Part shown: positions 39,970 through 48,914 of the stretch, in pieces
Layout of the letters: every line of letters begins with the position of its first letter
Numbering within the stretch: position 1 is the stretch's first letter
NCBI RefSeq assembly: GCF_036013915.1
Contig: NZ_CP107899.1
Coordinates: 5,332,001-5,396,000 of the forward strand
Direction of reading: 5' to 3'
Source: Streptomyces sp. NBC_00464
Lineage (GTDB): Bacteria; Actinomycetota; Actinomycetes; Streptomycetales; Streptomycetaceae
DNA length: 64,000 nucleotides
The notes under the pieces: generated by a model
Told to the model about the DNA's origin: nothing
Database searches by the model: none
The model's input: the letters and a program-made list of their open reading frames with translations, nothing else
Position numbers and translations under genes: made by a program

Positions 39970-41013
39970 ATGACTCAGACACCCACACAGCCGCAGGCGC
40001 GTGCCCACATCAGCATCCCGGCCGCTCACCCCATGGTGATGCTCCTGGGAGCGGGCGACTCGCTGCTGCGCGTGATCGAAGCGGCGTTCCCGGCGGCCGA
40101 CATCCACGTCCGGGGTAATGACATAAGCGCGACGGGCACCGCGGCGGACATCGCCCTGATCCAGCGCCTGTTCGACGAGATGGTGCTGGTGCTCCGCACC
40201 GGGCAGCCGATGACGGAGGACGCCGTGGAACGGTCGATCGCGATGCTCAAGGCCACCGAGAACGGCAAGGCGGACGGCACGGAGACCCCGGCCGAGGTGC
40301 TCACCCAGAACATCCTCTCCAGCCGCGGCCGCACGATCCGCCCCAAGACGCTCAACCAGAAGCGGTACGTCGACGCGATCGACAAGCACACGATCGTCTT
40401 CGGCATCGGCCCCGCCGGCACCGGCAAGACGTACCTCGCCATGGCCAAGGCGGTCCAGGCCCTGCAGTCCAAGCAGGTCAGCCGGATCATCCTGACCCGC
40501 CCCGCGGTCGAGGCCGGTGAGCGGCTCGGCTTCCTGCCCGGCACGCTCTTCGACAAGATCGACCCGTATCTGCGCCCGCTCTACGACGCCCTGCACGACA
40601 TGCTCGACCCCGACTCGATCCCGCGGCTGATGGCGGCGGGCACGATCGAGGTGGCGCCGCTGGCATACATGAGGGGTCGCACCCTTAATGATGCTTTTAT
40701 CATCCTGGACGAGGCGCAGAACACCAGCGCCGAGCAGATGAAGATGTTCCTTACCCGCCTCGGCTTCGACTCGAAGATCGTCGTCACGGGCGACGTCACC
40801 CAGGTCGACCTGCCGAACGGCACCAAGAGCGGTCTGCGTCAGGTCCAGGACATCCTTGAGGGCATCGACGACGTGCACTTCTCCCGGCTCACCTCCCAGG
40901 ATGTCGTCCGGCACAAGCTGGTCGGCCGTATCGTCGACGCGTACGAGAAGTACGACAGCGACCAGGACGGCCAGGCCGGCAAGGGTCAGGGCCGACGCAA
41001 CGGGAAGCAGTAG
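39970..41013 (+). CDS. phoH: PhoH family ATPase
   Basis: A 347-residue P-loop protein. Walker A GPAGTGKT is at 147-154, Walker B IILDEAQN at about 244-251, and [14 protein letters not shown] follows. The N-terminal 100 residues contain a KH-like or short RNA-binding region ([21 protein letters not shown]). PhoH is a likely RNA helicase or ATPase tied to RNA metabolism, and it is regularly linked to ybeY as here. ATG 39970 follows GAGGG by 7 nt. An 11-bp inverted repeat brackets its promoter. First gene of a four-gene operon. Confidence 0.93.
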   Translation: MTQTPTQPQARAHISIPAAHPMVMLLGAGDSLLRVIEAAFPAADIHVRGNDISATGTAADIALIQRLFDEMVLVLRTGQPMTEDAVERSIAMLKATENGKADGTETPAEVLTQNILSSRGRTIRPKTLNQKRYVDAIDKHTIVFGIGPAGTGKTYLAMAKAVQALQSKQVSRIILTRPAVEAGERLGFLPGTLFDKIDPYLRPLYDALHDMLDPDSIPRLMAAGTIEVAPLAYMRGRTLNDAFIILDEAQNTSAEQMKMFLTRLGFDSKIVVTGDVTQVDLPNGTKSGLRQVQDILEGIDDVHFSRLTSQDVVRHKLVGRIVDAYEKYDSDQDGQAGKGQGRRNGKQ

Positions 41014-41022
41014 CAGCGCACC

Positions 41023-41520
41023 ATGTCGATCGACGTCAACAACGAGTCCGGAACCGAGGTCGACGAGCAGGCGATCCTCGACATCGCCCGCTACGCGCTC
41101 GCGCGGATGAGGATCCACCCGCTCTCCGAGCTCTCGGTGATCGTGGTGGACACCGCCGCCATGGAACAGCTCCACATCCAGTGGATGGACCTGCCGGGCC
41201 CGACGGACGTCATGTCCTTCCCGATGGACGAGCTGCGTCCGCCGGCCAAGGACGACGAGGAGCCCCCGCAGGGGCTCCTCGGTGACATCGTGCTCTGCCC
41301 GGAGGTCGCCAAGAAGCAGGGCGAGGACGCCGACACGCAGCACTCCATGGACGAGGAGCTCCAGCTCCTCACCGTCCACGGGGTGCTGCACCTGCTCGGC
41401 TACGACCACGAGGAGCCCGACGAGAAGGCCGAGATGTTCGGCCTCCAGGCGGCGATCGTGGACGGCTGGCGCGGCGAGCACGGGCTCACCGGTCCGTCCC
41501 CCGCACCCACCGTCTCGTGA
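41023..41520 (+). CDS. ybeY: Endoribonuclease YbeY
   Basis: A 165-residue metal-dependent RNase for 16S rRNA 3'-end maturation and ribosome quality control. The zinc motif [11 protein letters not shown] is at 119-129 (H119, H123, H129), with the conserved R/K-rich N-terminus and DVMSFPMDE before it. It lies 9 nt after phoH and overlaps the next gene by 4 nt (GTGA, 41517-41520). Length is normal. Confidence 0.96.
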   Translation: MSIDVNNESGTEVDEQAILDIARYALARMRIHPLSELSVIVVDTAAMEQLHIQWMDLPGPTDVMSFPMDELRPPAKDDEEPPQGLLGDIVLCPEVAKKQGEDADTQHSMDEELQLLTVHGVLHLLGYDHEEPDEKAEMFGLQAAIVDGWRGEHGLTGPSPAPTVS

Positions 41521-42809
41521 GCCTGCCGCTCGTCTTCGGGGTCGTCCTGCTGATCGTCGTCGGCTGGCTGGCGGCCTGCGCCGAGGCCGGCATCGCGCGT
41601 ACGTCGAGCTTCCGGGCCGCCGAGGCGGTCCGCTCGGGGCGGCGCGGCAGCGACAAGCTGGAACAGGTCGCGGCCGATCCGACGCGCTATCTCAACGTCG
41701 CCCTGCTGGTGCGGGTCGCCTGCGAGATGGCGGCCGGGGTGCTGGTCACGTACGCCTGCCTCAAGGAGTTGCCGGAGACCTGGGAGGCGCTGGCCGTCGC
41801 CATGGGCGTGATGGTCCTCGTCTCCTACGTCGCCATCGGCGTCTCGCCGCGCACCATCGGCCGCCAGCACCCGCTGAACACGGCCACCGCGGCGGCGTAC
41901 GTGCTGCTGCCGCTGGCCAGGATCATGGGGCCGATCCCGCAGCTGCTGATCCTCATCGGCAACGCGCTGACACCGGGCAAGGGGTTCCGCAAGGGCCCGT
42001 TCGCCAGTGAGGCCGAGCTGCGGGCGATGGTCGACCTCGCCGAGCAGGAGTCGCTGATCGAGGACGAGGAGCGCCGCATGGTGCACTCCGTCTTCGAGCT
42101 GGGTGACACGCTCGTGCGCGAGGTGATGGTGCCGCGCACCGACCTGGTCTGCATCGAGCGCTACAAGACGATCCGGCAGGCGCTGACCCTGGCGCTGCGT
42201 TCCGGTTTCTCGCGGATCCCCGTCACCGGGGAGAACGAGGACGACATCGTCGGGATCGTCTACCTCAAGGACCTGGTCCGCAAGACGCACATCAACCGGG
42301 AGTCCGAGGCCGATCTGGTCTCCACAGCGATGCGCCCGGCGGCCTTCGTGCCCGACACGAAGAACGCCGGTGACCTGCTGCGGGAGATGCAGCAGGAGCG
42401 CAGTCACGTCGCCGTCGTCATCGACGAGTACGGCGGTACGGCGGGCATCGTCACCATCGAGGACATCCTGGAGGAGATCGTCGGCGAGATCACCGACGAG
42501 TACGACCGCGAGCTGCCGCCGGTCCAGCCGCTGGAGAACGGCTGCTTCCGGGTGACCGCCCGGCTGGACATCGGCGACCTCGGTGAGCTGTTCGGCCTCG
42601 ACGAGTACGACGACGAGGACGTGGAGACCGTCGGCGGGCTCCTCGCGAAGGCGCTGGGCCGGGTGCCGATCGCGGGTGCCTCGTCCGAGGTCGAGCTCCC
42701 CGACGGCCGCAGGCTGCGGCTGACCGCGGAGTCCCCGGCGGGCCGGCGGAACAAGATCGTCACGGTGCTGGTGGAGCCGGTGGCTCCCGAGGAGGAGGCG
42801 ACGGCATGA
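41517..42809 (+). CDS. HlyC/CorC (CNNM/CBS) family membrane protein
   Basis: A 430-residue protein. An N-terminal CNNM/DUF21 region has about four membrane helices (about 1-150). Two CBS domains (about 205-320; [50 protein letters not shown]) follow, and then a C-terminal CorC/HlyC domain ([17 protein letters not shown]). The family is associated with magnesium or cobalt export. The acidic EEIVGEI segment is typical. It overlaps ybeY and the next gene by 4 nt each, so the operon is tightly coupled. Confidence 0.93.
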   Translation: MSLPLVFGVVLLIVVGWLAACAEAGIARTSSFRAAEAVRSGRRGSDKLEQVAADPTRYLNVALLVRVACEMAAGVLVTYACLKELPETWEALAVAMGVMVLVSYVAIGVSPRTIGRQHPLNTATAAAYVLLPLARIMGPIPQLLILIGNALTPGKGFRKGPFASEAELRAMVDLAEQESLIEDEERRMVHSVFELGDTLVREVMVPRTDLVCIERYKTIRQALTLALRSGFSRIPVTGENEDDIVGIVYLKDLVRKTHINRESEADLVSTAMRPAAFVPDTKNAGDLLREMQQERSHVAVVIDEYGGTAGIVTIEDILEEIVGEITDEYDRELPPVQPLENGCFRVTARLDIGDLGELFGLDEYDDEDVETVGGLLAKALGRVPIAGASSEVELPDGRRLRLTAESPAGRRNKIVTVLVEPVAPEEEATA

Positions 42810-43159
42810 CACCGAAGCAGCTGAGGGCGTTCTGCCTGGGGTTCAACGCGAGCGTGGAGGAGTTCCCGTTCGGGCCGGAGATTTCCGTGTTCAAGGTGCT
42901 CGGCAAGATGTTCGCGCTGAGCACGCTGGACGCGCAGCCGTTGACGGTGAACCTCAAGTGCGACCCCGACGACGCGGTGCGGCTCCGGGAGGAGTACGAG
43001 GCCGTGGCGCCGGGGTGGCACATGAACAAGCGGCACTGGAACACCGTGACGGTGTCCGGTCTGCCGGACGCGAAGCTGCGTGAGCTGATCGAGGACAGTT
43101 ACGACCTCGTGGTGGCGAAGCTGCCGCGGGCGGAGCGGCTGCGGCTCGACCGGGCGTAG
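42806..43159 (+). CDS. MmcQ/YjbR family protein
   Basis: A 117-residue protein with the CyaY-like YjbR fold: LRAFCLGFNASVEEFPFGPE at the start, KMFALS and NLKCDP in the middle, NKRHWNTV and DSYDLVVAKLP at the end. The family is of uncertain function, with proposed DNA binding. ATGA overlap (42806-42809) with the CorC-like gene makes it the last gene of the phoH operon. Confidence 0.88.
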   Translation: MTPKQLRAFCLGFNASVEEFPFGPEISVFKVLGKMFALSTLDAQPLTVNLKCDPDDAVRLREEYEAVAPGWHMNKRHWNTVTVSGLPDAKLRELIEDSYDLVVAKLPRAERLRLDRA

Positions 43160-43181
43160 GCCGGGTGCGGGGCCGGGCCGG

Positions 43182-43829
43182 TCACTTCCGCCAGAGCAGG
43201 TGGTGCACCACGTCGCTGCTCGGGCTCGGGACCTTCTCCAGGTGGAAACGGTCGGTCAGCGCCTCGGGGCTCTCCCACAGACGTTCGCCCGCACCGATGT
43301 CGAGCGGCGAGACGGCGACGTGCAGCGAGTCGATGAGATCGGCGTCGAGGAACTCCCGGACCGTGGCGACACCGCCACCGATGCGTACGTCCTTGCCCTC
43401 GGCGGCCTCGAAGGCCCGGGTGAGCGCGTCCTTCGGGGAGGCGTCGAGGAAGTGGAACGTGGTCTCCCCGAGAGTGATCGACGGGCGTTCGTGGTGGGTG
43501 AGGACGAACACCGGGGTGTGGAAGGGGGGCTCCTCGCCCCACCAGCCCTCCCAGTCGTGGTTCTCCCACGGGCCGCGCTGCGGGCCGAACTTGTTGCGGC
43601 CCATGATCTCGGCGCCGATGTTGTTGGAGAAGTCGCGGGTGAAGTAGTCGTCCAGGCCGAGAGTGCCCCCGGGGTCGGTCCGGTTGGGCCAGTGGGCGGT
43701 GGCACCGGCCCAGGAGATGAGCTTGCCGGGGTCGACGTTGCCGAACGGGCTGTCGAGCGTCTGACCCTCCCCGGCGCCGTAGCCGTCTCGGGAGACACAG
43801 AAGTTCTGGACGCGGACCAGCTGTTTCAT
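43182..43829 (-). CDS. Dihydrofolate-reductase-like (RibD C-terminal domain) protein
   Basis: A 215-residue protein of the RibD-C/DHFR-like family: GLDDYFTRDFSNNIGAEIMGRNKFG, VFVLTHHERPSIT, FEAAEGKDVRIGGGVATVREFLDADLIDSLHVAVSP. The GGGVATV segment contributes NADPH binding in this fold. The substrate is unknown. ATG 43829 has GGGGA upstream. It is divergent from an HxlR regulator with 57 nt between them, so it is the likely target of that regulator. Confidence 0.87.
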   Translation of the reverse strand: MKQLVRVQNFCVSRDGYGAGEGQTLDSPFGNVDPGKLISWAGATAHWPNRTDPGGTLGLDDYFTRDFSNNIGAEIMGRNKFGPQRGPWENHDWEGWWGEEPPFHTPVFVLTHHERPSITLGETTFHFLDASPKDALTRAFEAAEGKDVRIGGGVATVREFLDADLIDSLHVAVSPLDIGAGERLWESPEALTDRFHLEKVPSPSSDVVHHLLWRK

Positions 43830-43852
43830 CGGATCCCCTTCCGATTGCAATC

Positions 43853-43903
43853 TGCAACCGGTTCGTAAGCTATCTAGACTGCTCCCATGTTGCAACCAGT
43901 TCC
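43853..43903. promoter_or_regulatory. Candidate HxlR operator repeats
   Basis: TGCAACCGGTTCG (43853-43865) and TGCAACCAGTTCC (43891-43903) are imperfect direct repeats 38 nt apart, and ATTGCAAT lies just before the first. They flank -10 TAGACT (43875-43880), which is 6 nt before the hxlR ATG; the second repeat lies inside the coding start. Confidence 0.5.
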
Positions 43904-44420
43904 CTCCGGAAAGCTGCCCGTGTCGCCGGGCCGGTCCGGCTGCCCGATCAACATGACGGTCGAGCTCCTCGGGGACCGCTGGAGCCTGATCGTGCTGCGC
44001 GACATCATGTTCGGCGGCCTCACCCACTTCCGGGAGCTGCTCAACGCCTCCATGGAAGGCATCGCGTCGAACATCCTGGCCAACCGGCTGGCGAAACTCG
44101 TCGAGGCGGGGCTGCTCACCCGCGACGACGACCCGAGCCACCGCCAGAAGGTCGCCTACCACCTCACCGAGGCGGCGGTTCAGCTCGTCCCGGTGATGGC
44201 CCAGCTCGGCGCCTGGGGCGCCCGCTGGCTGGACACGGCGCCGGAGCTCACGGTGCGGGCCGAACTGCTGGCTGCCGGCGGCCCCCCGATGTGGGAGCGG
44301 TTCATGGCCGAGCTCCGGGCCACCCACCTGACCGGGGCTCCGGCCCGCACGGACGGCGTGCTGGCGGAGCTGACCGCCGCCTATGAGGAAGCGGTCACCC
44401 GGGAGGCGCGTACCCCTTAG
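43887..44420 (+). CDS. HxlR family transcriptional regulator
   Basis: A 177-residue winged-helix regulator: CPINMTVELLGDRWSLIVLRDIMFGGLTHFRELLN, then SNILANRLAKLVEAGLLTRDDD, are diagnostic of HxlR. A single Cys (C19) ahead of the helix-turn-helix is the redox or thiol-sensing position in some members. The C-terminal 60 residues are an extra helical domain. It starts leaderless after TAGACT. Its stop codon interleaves with that of the convergent MFS gene (44417-44420). Confidence 0.9.
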   Translation: MLQPVPSGKLPVSPGRSGCPINMTVELLGDRWSLIVLRDIMFGGLTHFRELLNASMEGIASNILANRLAKLVEAGLLTRDDDPSHRQKVAYHLTEAAVQLVPVMAQLGAWGARWLDTAPELTVRAELLAAGGPPMWERFMAELRATHLTGAPARTDGVLAELTAAYEEAVTREARTP

Positions 44421-45835
44421 GCCCGCCGCAGCCCCATTCCCACCACGCCCGCTGCGACGACCAGCAGGCCGGCGGCCACCGCGATCACGGTCCGTACGCC
44501 GTCGAACAGCGAACTCTGGGTCGTCGCCAGCACGCCGAGCAGCGGGATCCCGATCGTGAGCCCGACCTGCTGGGTCGTGGTGACGAGACCCGTCGCCAGG
44601 CCCTGCTCCGCGTCAGGCACCCCCGAGGTGACGGTGAGGCCGTACGCGATGATCGCGCCCAGGTGGCACATGCTGGCGAGCGAGACCGCGACCGTGGCCA
44701 GCCAGACGCCCGAACCCGCACCGAGGCCCAGCAGTGCCGCGATGAACAGGCCCTGGCCCAGCAGGGAGACGGACAGGGTGCGCCGGGCGCCGATCCGGCC
44801 GATGACCTTCGGGGCGTACACACCCGCCACCACCGAGGCGACACCCTGTACGCCGAAGACCAGCCCGGTCCCGAAGGCCGACAGGTCCAGCACCTCCTGC
44901 AGATACAGGGTCAGGACGAAGACGATGGTGCTCATCATCGAGAAGGTGAGCAGCCCGCCCAGATTGCCGAAGGCCACCGTGCGCCGGCGGAGCATCGGCA
45001 GCGAGACCAGCGGGGCCGACGCACGGGACTCGACGATCACGAACGCGACGAGCAGGAGGACTCCGGCGGCCAGCGTGGCCTGCACGTCCACCCGGCCGAA
45101 GCCGTGCTCCGCCGCCGTGGAGAGGGCGTAGATCAGCGCGAGGAGCCCGCCGGTGACGGTCACGGCACCCGGCACGTCCAGCCGCGGCCGGTCGGGCGTA
45201 CGGGACTCGGTGAGCAGCGCGGGCGCCGCCGCGAGGACGACCACCGCGGCCAGCGTCAGCAGCCCCATCGTGGAGCGCCAGCCGAGGGTGTCGGTGAGCG
45301 TGCCGCCGGCCACCATGCCGACCGTGAAGCCGAGGGAGAGCAGGGTGCCGCTGATGCCGAGCGCCCGGTCCCGCAGCGGTCCCTCCGGGAACGTGGTGGT
45401 GAGCAGGGACATCCCGGTGGGCACGATGACCGCGGCCCCGAGCCCTTGGAGCGCCCGCCCGGTGAGGAAGGCGGCCGGGTTCCAGGCGAACGTGGCCAGC
45501 AGCGAGGCCGCGCCGAAGACGGCGAGCCCGGTGAGGAACAGCCGGCGGCGGCCGTAGAGGTCCGCGATCCGGCCGAAGAGCAGCAGGAAGCCGCCGGACG
45601 GCAGGGCGAAGGCGGTGATCGCCCACTGGAGTCCCGACCGGCTCAGACCGAGGTCTTCGCCGAGGACGGGGAGCGCCACGTTCAGTACCGAGAAGTCGAG
45701 CGACACCATGAACTGGGCGGCGCACAGGACGAGAAGGACCAGCCGGGCCCGGCCGGAGAGCCGGTCCTGGCCGGATGGTGCGGGGACGGGGGCGGTAACG
45801 GCCGCTGGGGTGGATGAATCGATCGCCATGGGCAT
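44417..45835 (-). CDS. DHA2-type MFS drug efflux transporter
   Basis: A 472-residue protein with about fourteen hydrophobic helices. Motif D1 (LDFSVLNVALP) in helix 1, motif A GRIADLYGRRRLF after helix 2 and motif C-like LGFTVGMVAGGTLTDTLGWR in helix 5 identify the DHA2 drug:H+ antiporter group. The substrate is unknown. ATG 45835 or 45829 are both possible starts. It diverges from an XRE/MmyB regulator with 96 nt between them, a common arrangement for a regulator and its exporter. Confidence 0.88.
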   Translation of the reverse strand: MPMAIDSSTPAAVTAPVPAPSGQDRLSGRARLVLLVLCAAQFMVSLDFSVLNVALPVLGEDLGLSRSGLQWAITAFALPSGGFLLLFGRIADLYGRRRLFLTGLAVFGAASLLATFAWNPAAFLTGRALQGLGAAVIVPTGMSLLTTTFPEGPLRDRALGISGTLLSLGFTVGMVAGGTLTDTLGWRSTMGLLTLAAVVVLAAAPALLTESRTPDRPRLDVPGAVTVTGGLLALIYALSTAAEHGFGRVDVQATLAAGVLLLVAFVIVESRASAPLVSLPMLRRRTVAFGNLGGLLTFSMMSTIVFVLTLYLQEVLDLSAFGTGLVFGVQGVASVVAGVYAPKVIGRIGARRTLSVSLLGQGLFIAALLGLGAGSGVWLATVAVSLASMCHLGAIIAYGLTVTSGVPDAEQGLATGLVTTTQQVGLTIGIPLLGVLATTQSSLFDGVRTVIAVAAGLLVVAAGVVGMGLRRA

Positions 45836-45931
45836 GAGCCTGCGGCCGTCGGAATATCCGTGGGGAGCCGGAACTTATCCTGTTGGCCGCACCACCAGGC
45901 AGGAGCGGGCCCGGACACCAGGGGGAGTTAC

Positions 45932-46825
45932 GTGGGCACACCGGCCCGGACCGCGGCGGACGCCGGAAAGACGCATCGCCTCGGCGAGCTGCGGGAGTTC
46001 CTGATGAGCCGGCGGGCGCGGGTCAGTCCGGCCGAGGCGGGCCTCCCGGACGGCGGGGCCCGGCGGCGCACCCCGGGGCTGCGCCGCGAGGAGGTCGCGG
46101 TCCTCGCCGGCGTGGGGGCGTCCTGGTACCAGTGGCTGGAGCAGGGCCGCGACATCACCGTGTCGCCCCAGGTGCTGGACTCCGTGGCCCGGGTGCTGCG
46201 GCTCAGCAGCGCCGAACGCCGTCACCTCTATGTCCTCGCCGGGCTCAACCCGCCCGCGCTGGAGGTCGATCCGGCACATGTGGACATGTGCGACGGGCTG
46301 CAGCGGCTGATCGACGGCTGGATGCCGTTCCCTGCACACATCATGGACGCGTACTGGAACGTCATCCTCTACAACGACGCTGCCTCGATGGTGATGGGGC
46401 TGCGGCCGGACCGGCCGCAGAACTGTGTGATCGCCTTCTTCACCGATCCCGTCCACCGGGGCGCGGACCAGGAGTGGTGGGAGACCGCCGCCCGGGTCGT
46501 CGCCCAGTTCCGGGCCGCGTGCGCGGAGTGCCCCGACGACGACGGGTTCCGGGCGATCGTGGCCGAGGCGGCCGAGCGCAGCCCCGAGTTCGCCGAGCTG
46601 TGGGCGCGCCGGGACGTCGCGCCGGGCGGGCAGATGCGCAAGGAGCTGTCGCACCCGGCGGTCGGCACGCTGGTCGTGGAGGCCACCCAGTTGCGTATTC
46701 CGGCCCGCCCGGATCTGGCGGTCGTGCTGCACAACCCGTGGCCGGGCACTGACACGGAGGAGAAGCTGCGGTGGCTGGCCTCACCGGAGGGCCGGCGCGG
46801 TTCGATGCGGCAGGTCCGGGCGTGA
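45932..46825 (+). CDS. XRE-family regulator with MmyB-like ligand-binding domain
   Basis: A 297-residue regulator. The N-terminal helix-turn-helix spans about 18-95 (RTPGLRREEVAVLAGVGASWYQWLEQGRDI). The C-terminal region from about 110 to 290 is an MmyB-like PAS-type domain (NVILYNDAASMVMG, then AARVVAQFRAACAECPDDDGF, then HPAVGTLVVEATQLRIPARPDL). MmyB-type regulators control antibiotic genes in streptomycetes, but most copies are orphans like this one. GTG 45932 follows GGGGGAG. The divergent DHA2 exporter is its likely target. Confidence 0.88.
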   Translation: MGTPARTAADAGKTHRLGELREFLMSRRARVSPAEAGLPDGGARRRTPGLRREEVAVLAGVGASWYQWLEQGRDITVSPQVLDSVARVLRLSSAERRHLYVLAGLNPPALEVDPAHVDMCDGLQRLIDGWMPFPAHIMDAYWNVILYNDAASMVMGLRPDRPQNCVIAFFTDPVHRGADQEWWETAARVVAQFRAACAECPDDDGFRAIVAEAAERSPEFAELWARRDVAPGGQMRKELSHPAVGTLVVEATQLRIPARPDLAVVLHNPWPGTDTEEKLRWLASPEGRRGSMRQVRA

Positions 46826-46867
46826 GGGGTCCGGGCGCCCGCGTGCCGGGCCCGTCGCCGCACTTCG

Positions 46868-46873
46868 TATGCT
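46868..46873 (+). promoter_or_regulatory. -10 element for the cytidine-deaminase-like gene
   Basis: TATGCT with 6 nt (CGGCAC) to the ATG at 46880. It fits a leaderless transcript. Confidence 0.5.
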
Positions 46874-46879
46874 CGGCAC

Positions 46880-47233
46880 ATGACCGATAGCACCGACCTC
46901 GGCGCCGAGGACCGCAAGATCGTCACGCTGGCGCGCAGCGCCCGCGCCCGCAACGGTGTGCCGGAGGGCGCGGCCGTGCGGGACGAGACCGGACGTACGT
47001 ATGTGGCGGGCACCGTGGAGCTGGAGTCATTGCGGCTCAGCGCGCTCCGGACGGCCGTCGCGATGGCCGTGGCCAGCGGGGCCACGTCGCTGGAGGCGGC
47101 CGCGGTCGTCTCCGAGTCGCAGACCCCGTCCGACGAGGACCGGGCCGCGGTACGGGACCTGGGCGGGGCCGACACGCCCGTGCTGCTCGCCGGGCCCGAC
47201 GGGGTGCTGCGGCTCACCGTGACGGCGGGCTGA
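46880..47233 (+). CDS. Cytidine-deaminase-fold protein lacking the zinc site (pseudoenzyme)
   Basis: A 117-residue protein that follows cytidine deaminase along its length: VPEGAAVRDETGRTYVAGTVELESLRLSALRTAV. Where cytidine deaminase has LCAERTA (zinc Cys, catalytic Glu), this protein has LSALRTA (S54, L56). Where the two further zinc cysteines sit in PCxxC, it has PSDED (83-87). All three zinc ligands and the catalytic glutamate are absent, so deaminase activity is not expected. It might bind nucleosides or act as a subunit. Leaderless start. A strong terminator follows at 47257. Confidence 0.82.
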   Translation: MTDSTDLGAEDRKIVTLARSARARNGVPEGAAVRDETGRTYVAGTVELESLRLSALRTAVAMAVASGATSLEAAAVVSESQTPSDEDRAAVRDLGGADTPVLLAGPDGVLRLTVTAG

Positions 47234-47256
47234 ACCTCCGCCGGACCACCATCGTG

Positions 47257-47298
47257 TGTACGAACGCCCCGCGCCCACCGGCGCGGGGCGTTCGTACA
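47257..47298. terminator. Strong terminator after the cytidine-deaminase-like gene
   Basis: A perfect 18-bp stem (47257-47274 with 47281-47298) and a 6-nt loop CCACCG, 23 nt after the stop codon. Confidence 0.88.
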
Positions 47299-47330
47299 GG
47301 ATGTGCGGGAAGCGTGGATCTTGACATCAT

Positions 47331-47345
47331 CTGATGGCCCATCAG
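47331..47345. promoter_or_regulatory. Palindrome in the promoter region of the WxL-like gene
   Basis: CTGATG-GCC-CATCAG, directly downstream of TTGACA (47321-47326), which may be a -35 box. Its position would let a bound protein block or recruit RNA polymerase. Confidence 0.5.
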
Positions 47346-47448
47346 TCGGCGCATTTCGATCCCATTGACTTCTTCTCGACCGAAGCCATCAATGGCTCCC
47401 TGCCGACGCGGAAGAGCCGCCGCGCCGGATCCCGCAGGAGGGGGCTCC

Positions 47449-48831
47449 ATGCGCCAAGCCATTCGAAGATCCGACAGCCGAAGATCCCGTCGCCCGGGCC
47501 GACCGGACCGCGGCCGCCGCTGGGCCGCCGCGCTGGGTGTCGGCGCGCTCGTCGTCACCGGGGGAGGGCTGCTGGCCGGACCCGCTCAGGCCAGTGCGAC
47601 GGCCTCGGTCGCGGTGGACTTCCCGACCCACTGCATCCCGCCCGCCATCGCCGGCATCCCGCCGATCGACGGGACGACCTCGGCCGAGATCACCGTCGAC
47701 AACGCCGCCCCGAAGGTCGGCGACACGGTCACGGTGACGTACACCGTTATCAAACCGGCCGCGAGCAACCCGGTCGACCTGGCGCTGCCCGCCGACATCA
47801 TGACGCCGACCGGCAAGGTCACCGTCGCCGGTGCGCAGACCACCGACGTGACGGTCGCGGGCCCGAAGAAGAACGGTCCGGTGCCCGGCAAGGGCGAGTT
47901 CCCGTCGTTCTCCATGACCGGCACCTTCACCGTCACCGCGCCCGGTGAGATCACGCTCTCGCCCGGCGACTACAACATCCACACCAGCTACATCATGGAG
48001 CTGGACACGCCCTGCACGGTCACCGATCCGCCCGCCCCCGTCTCCCAGACGATCATCGCCACGGACGGCGGCGGTGAGGTCAACGAGCGCACCCTCACGC
48101 TCGGCACGTCCTCCGGGGCGCCTGGTGAGCGGGTGACCGTCACCGGTGCCGGGTTCACCCCGGGCGCCGATGTCACCGTGGCCGGCTGGAACGGCACCGC
48201 GATCACCGCCGACAGCATCACCTCCAAGGCTGCCGACTCGGGTGCCTTCACCTTCCGGCCCAAGATCACCGATCCGGCCACCACCGGCATCGTCGCGTTC
48301 GAAGGAGCGGGCTGGGATCCGGCCAAGGGCGCGGGCCCCCAGGCCTACACCGTCACCACAGGCGGCGGCGAGATCCCGGACGGCAGCCAGCAGCTGACGT
48401 CCACCGTCAATCCGGGCACGCTCACCATGACCCAGGCCGGGGATTCCGTCGCACTGTCGGCGGTCGACTTCGGGCAGGGCGGCGCCTCCACCGGAGCCCT
48501 GCAGACCGTGACGGTCCAGGACTTCCGCGGCGGCCCCGCGGGCTGGTCCCTGACCGGCAAGGTCACCGACTTCACGGGTCCGGGAGGGGCGACGATCGGC
48601 GCGTCCGCGCTCGGCTGGAGCCCGGCCTGCGCGACGAAGTCAGGCAGCCCGAGCACCTGCGCGGCCGGATCCGAGGGAACGGTCGGCAGCGCGGGCGCCA
48701 CCCTGGCGTCCACGCCGGACGGTGCGTTCACCGGCGGTGAGTTCACCGTCGACGCCCGGCTGTCGCTGGACGTACCGGCGTTCACTCCCGCCGGCGCGTA
48801 CACCGGAGTGCTCACGCTGACCCTGACGTGA
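47449..48831 (+). CDS. Secreted WxL-like cell-surface protein
   Basis: A 460-residue secreted protein. An Arg-rich N-terminus (about 1-25) and hydrophobic segment WAAALGVGALVVTGGGLLAGPAQA form a signal peptide ending near residue 49. Residues about 55-200 are a strand-rich domain with two cysteines. A TIG/IPT-like repeat (ERVTVTGAGFTPGADVTVAGWNG) lies at about 215-300. The C-terminal part from about 330 matches WxL domains: W366-S-L368 in GWSLTGKVTDF, LGWSPA, and the end YTGVLTLTLT, where the second tryptophan is replaced by Leu. WxL domains bind peptidoglycan in Firmicutes. ATG 47449 has GGAGG 7 nt upstream. The partner gene follows 83 nt later. Confidence 0.78.
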   Translation: MRQAIRRSDSRRSRRPGRPDRGRRWAAALGVGALVVTGGGLLAGPAQASATASVAVDFPTHCIPPAIAGIPPIDGTTSAEITVDNAAPKVGDTVTVTYTVIKPAASNPVDLALPADIMTPTGKVTVAGAQTTDVTVAGPKKNGPVPGKGEFPSFSMTGTFTVTAPGEITLSPGDYNIHTSYIMELDTPCTVTDPPAPVSQTIIATDGGGEVNERTLTLGTSSGAPGERVTVTGAGFTPGADVTVAGWNGTAITADSITSKAADSGAFTFRPKITDPATTGIVAFEGAGWDPAKGAGPQAYTVTTGGGEIPDGSQQLTSTVNPGTLTMTQAGDSVALSAVDFGQGGASTGALQTVTVQDFRGGPAGWSLTGKVTDFTGPGGATIGASALGWSPACATKSGSPSTCAAGSEGTVGSAGATLASTPDGAFTGGEFTVDARLSLDVPAFTPAGAYTGVLTLTLT

Positions 48832-48914
48832 GCGGGAGCTATTGATCAACCGGTGGGCCGGGCGCGCACCCGGCCGGCCCACCCCGCCCGAGCGTGCACC
48901 TGGGAGCCCGCACC

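Noticed and set aside
43182..45835. Possible antibiotic resistance island (HxlR, reductase, MFS)
   Set aside because: Codon use equals that of the neighbours and there are no mobile-element marks; ordinary chromosomal regulator/target pairs explain it.
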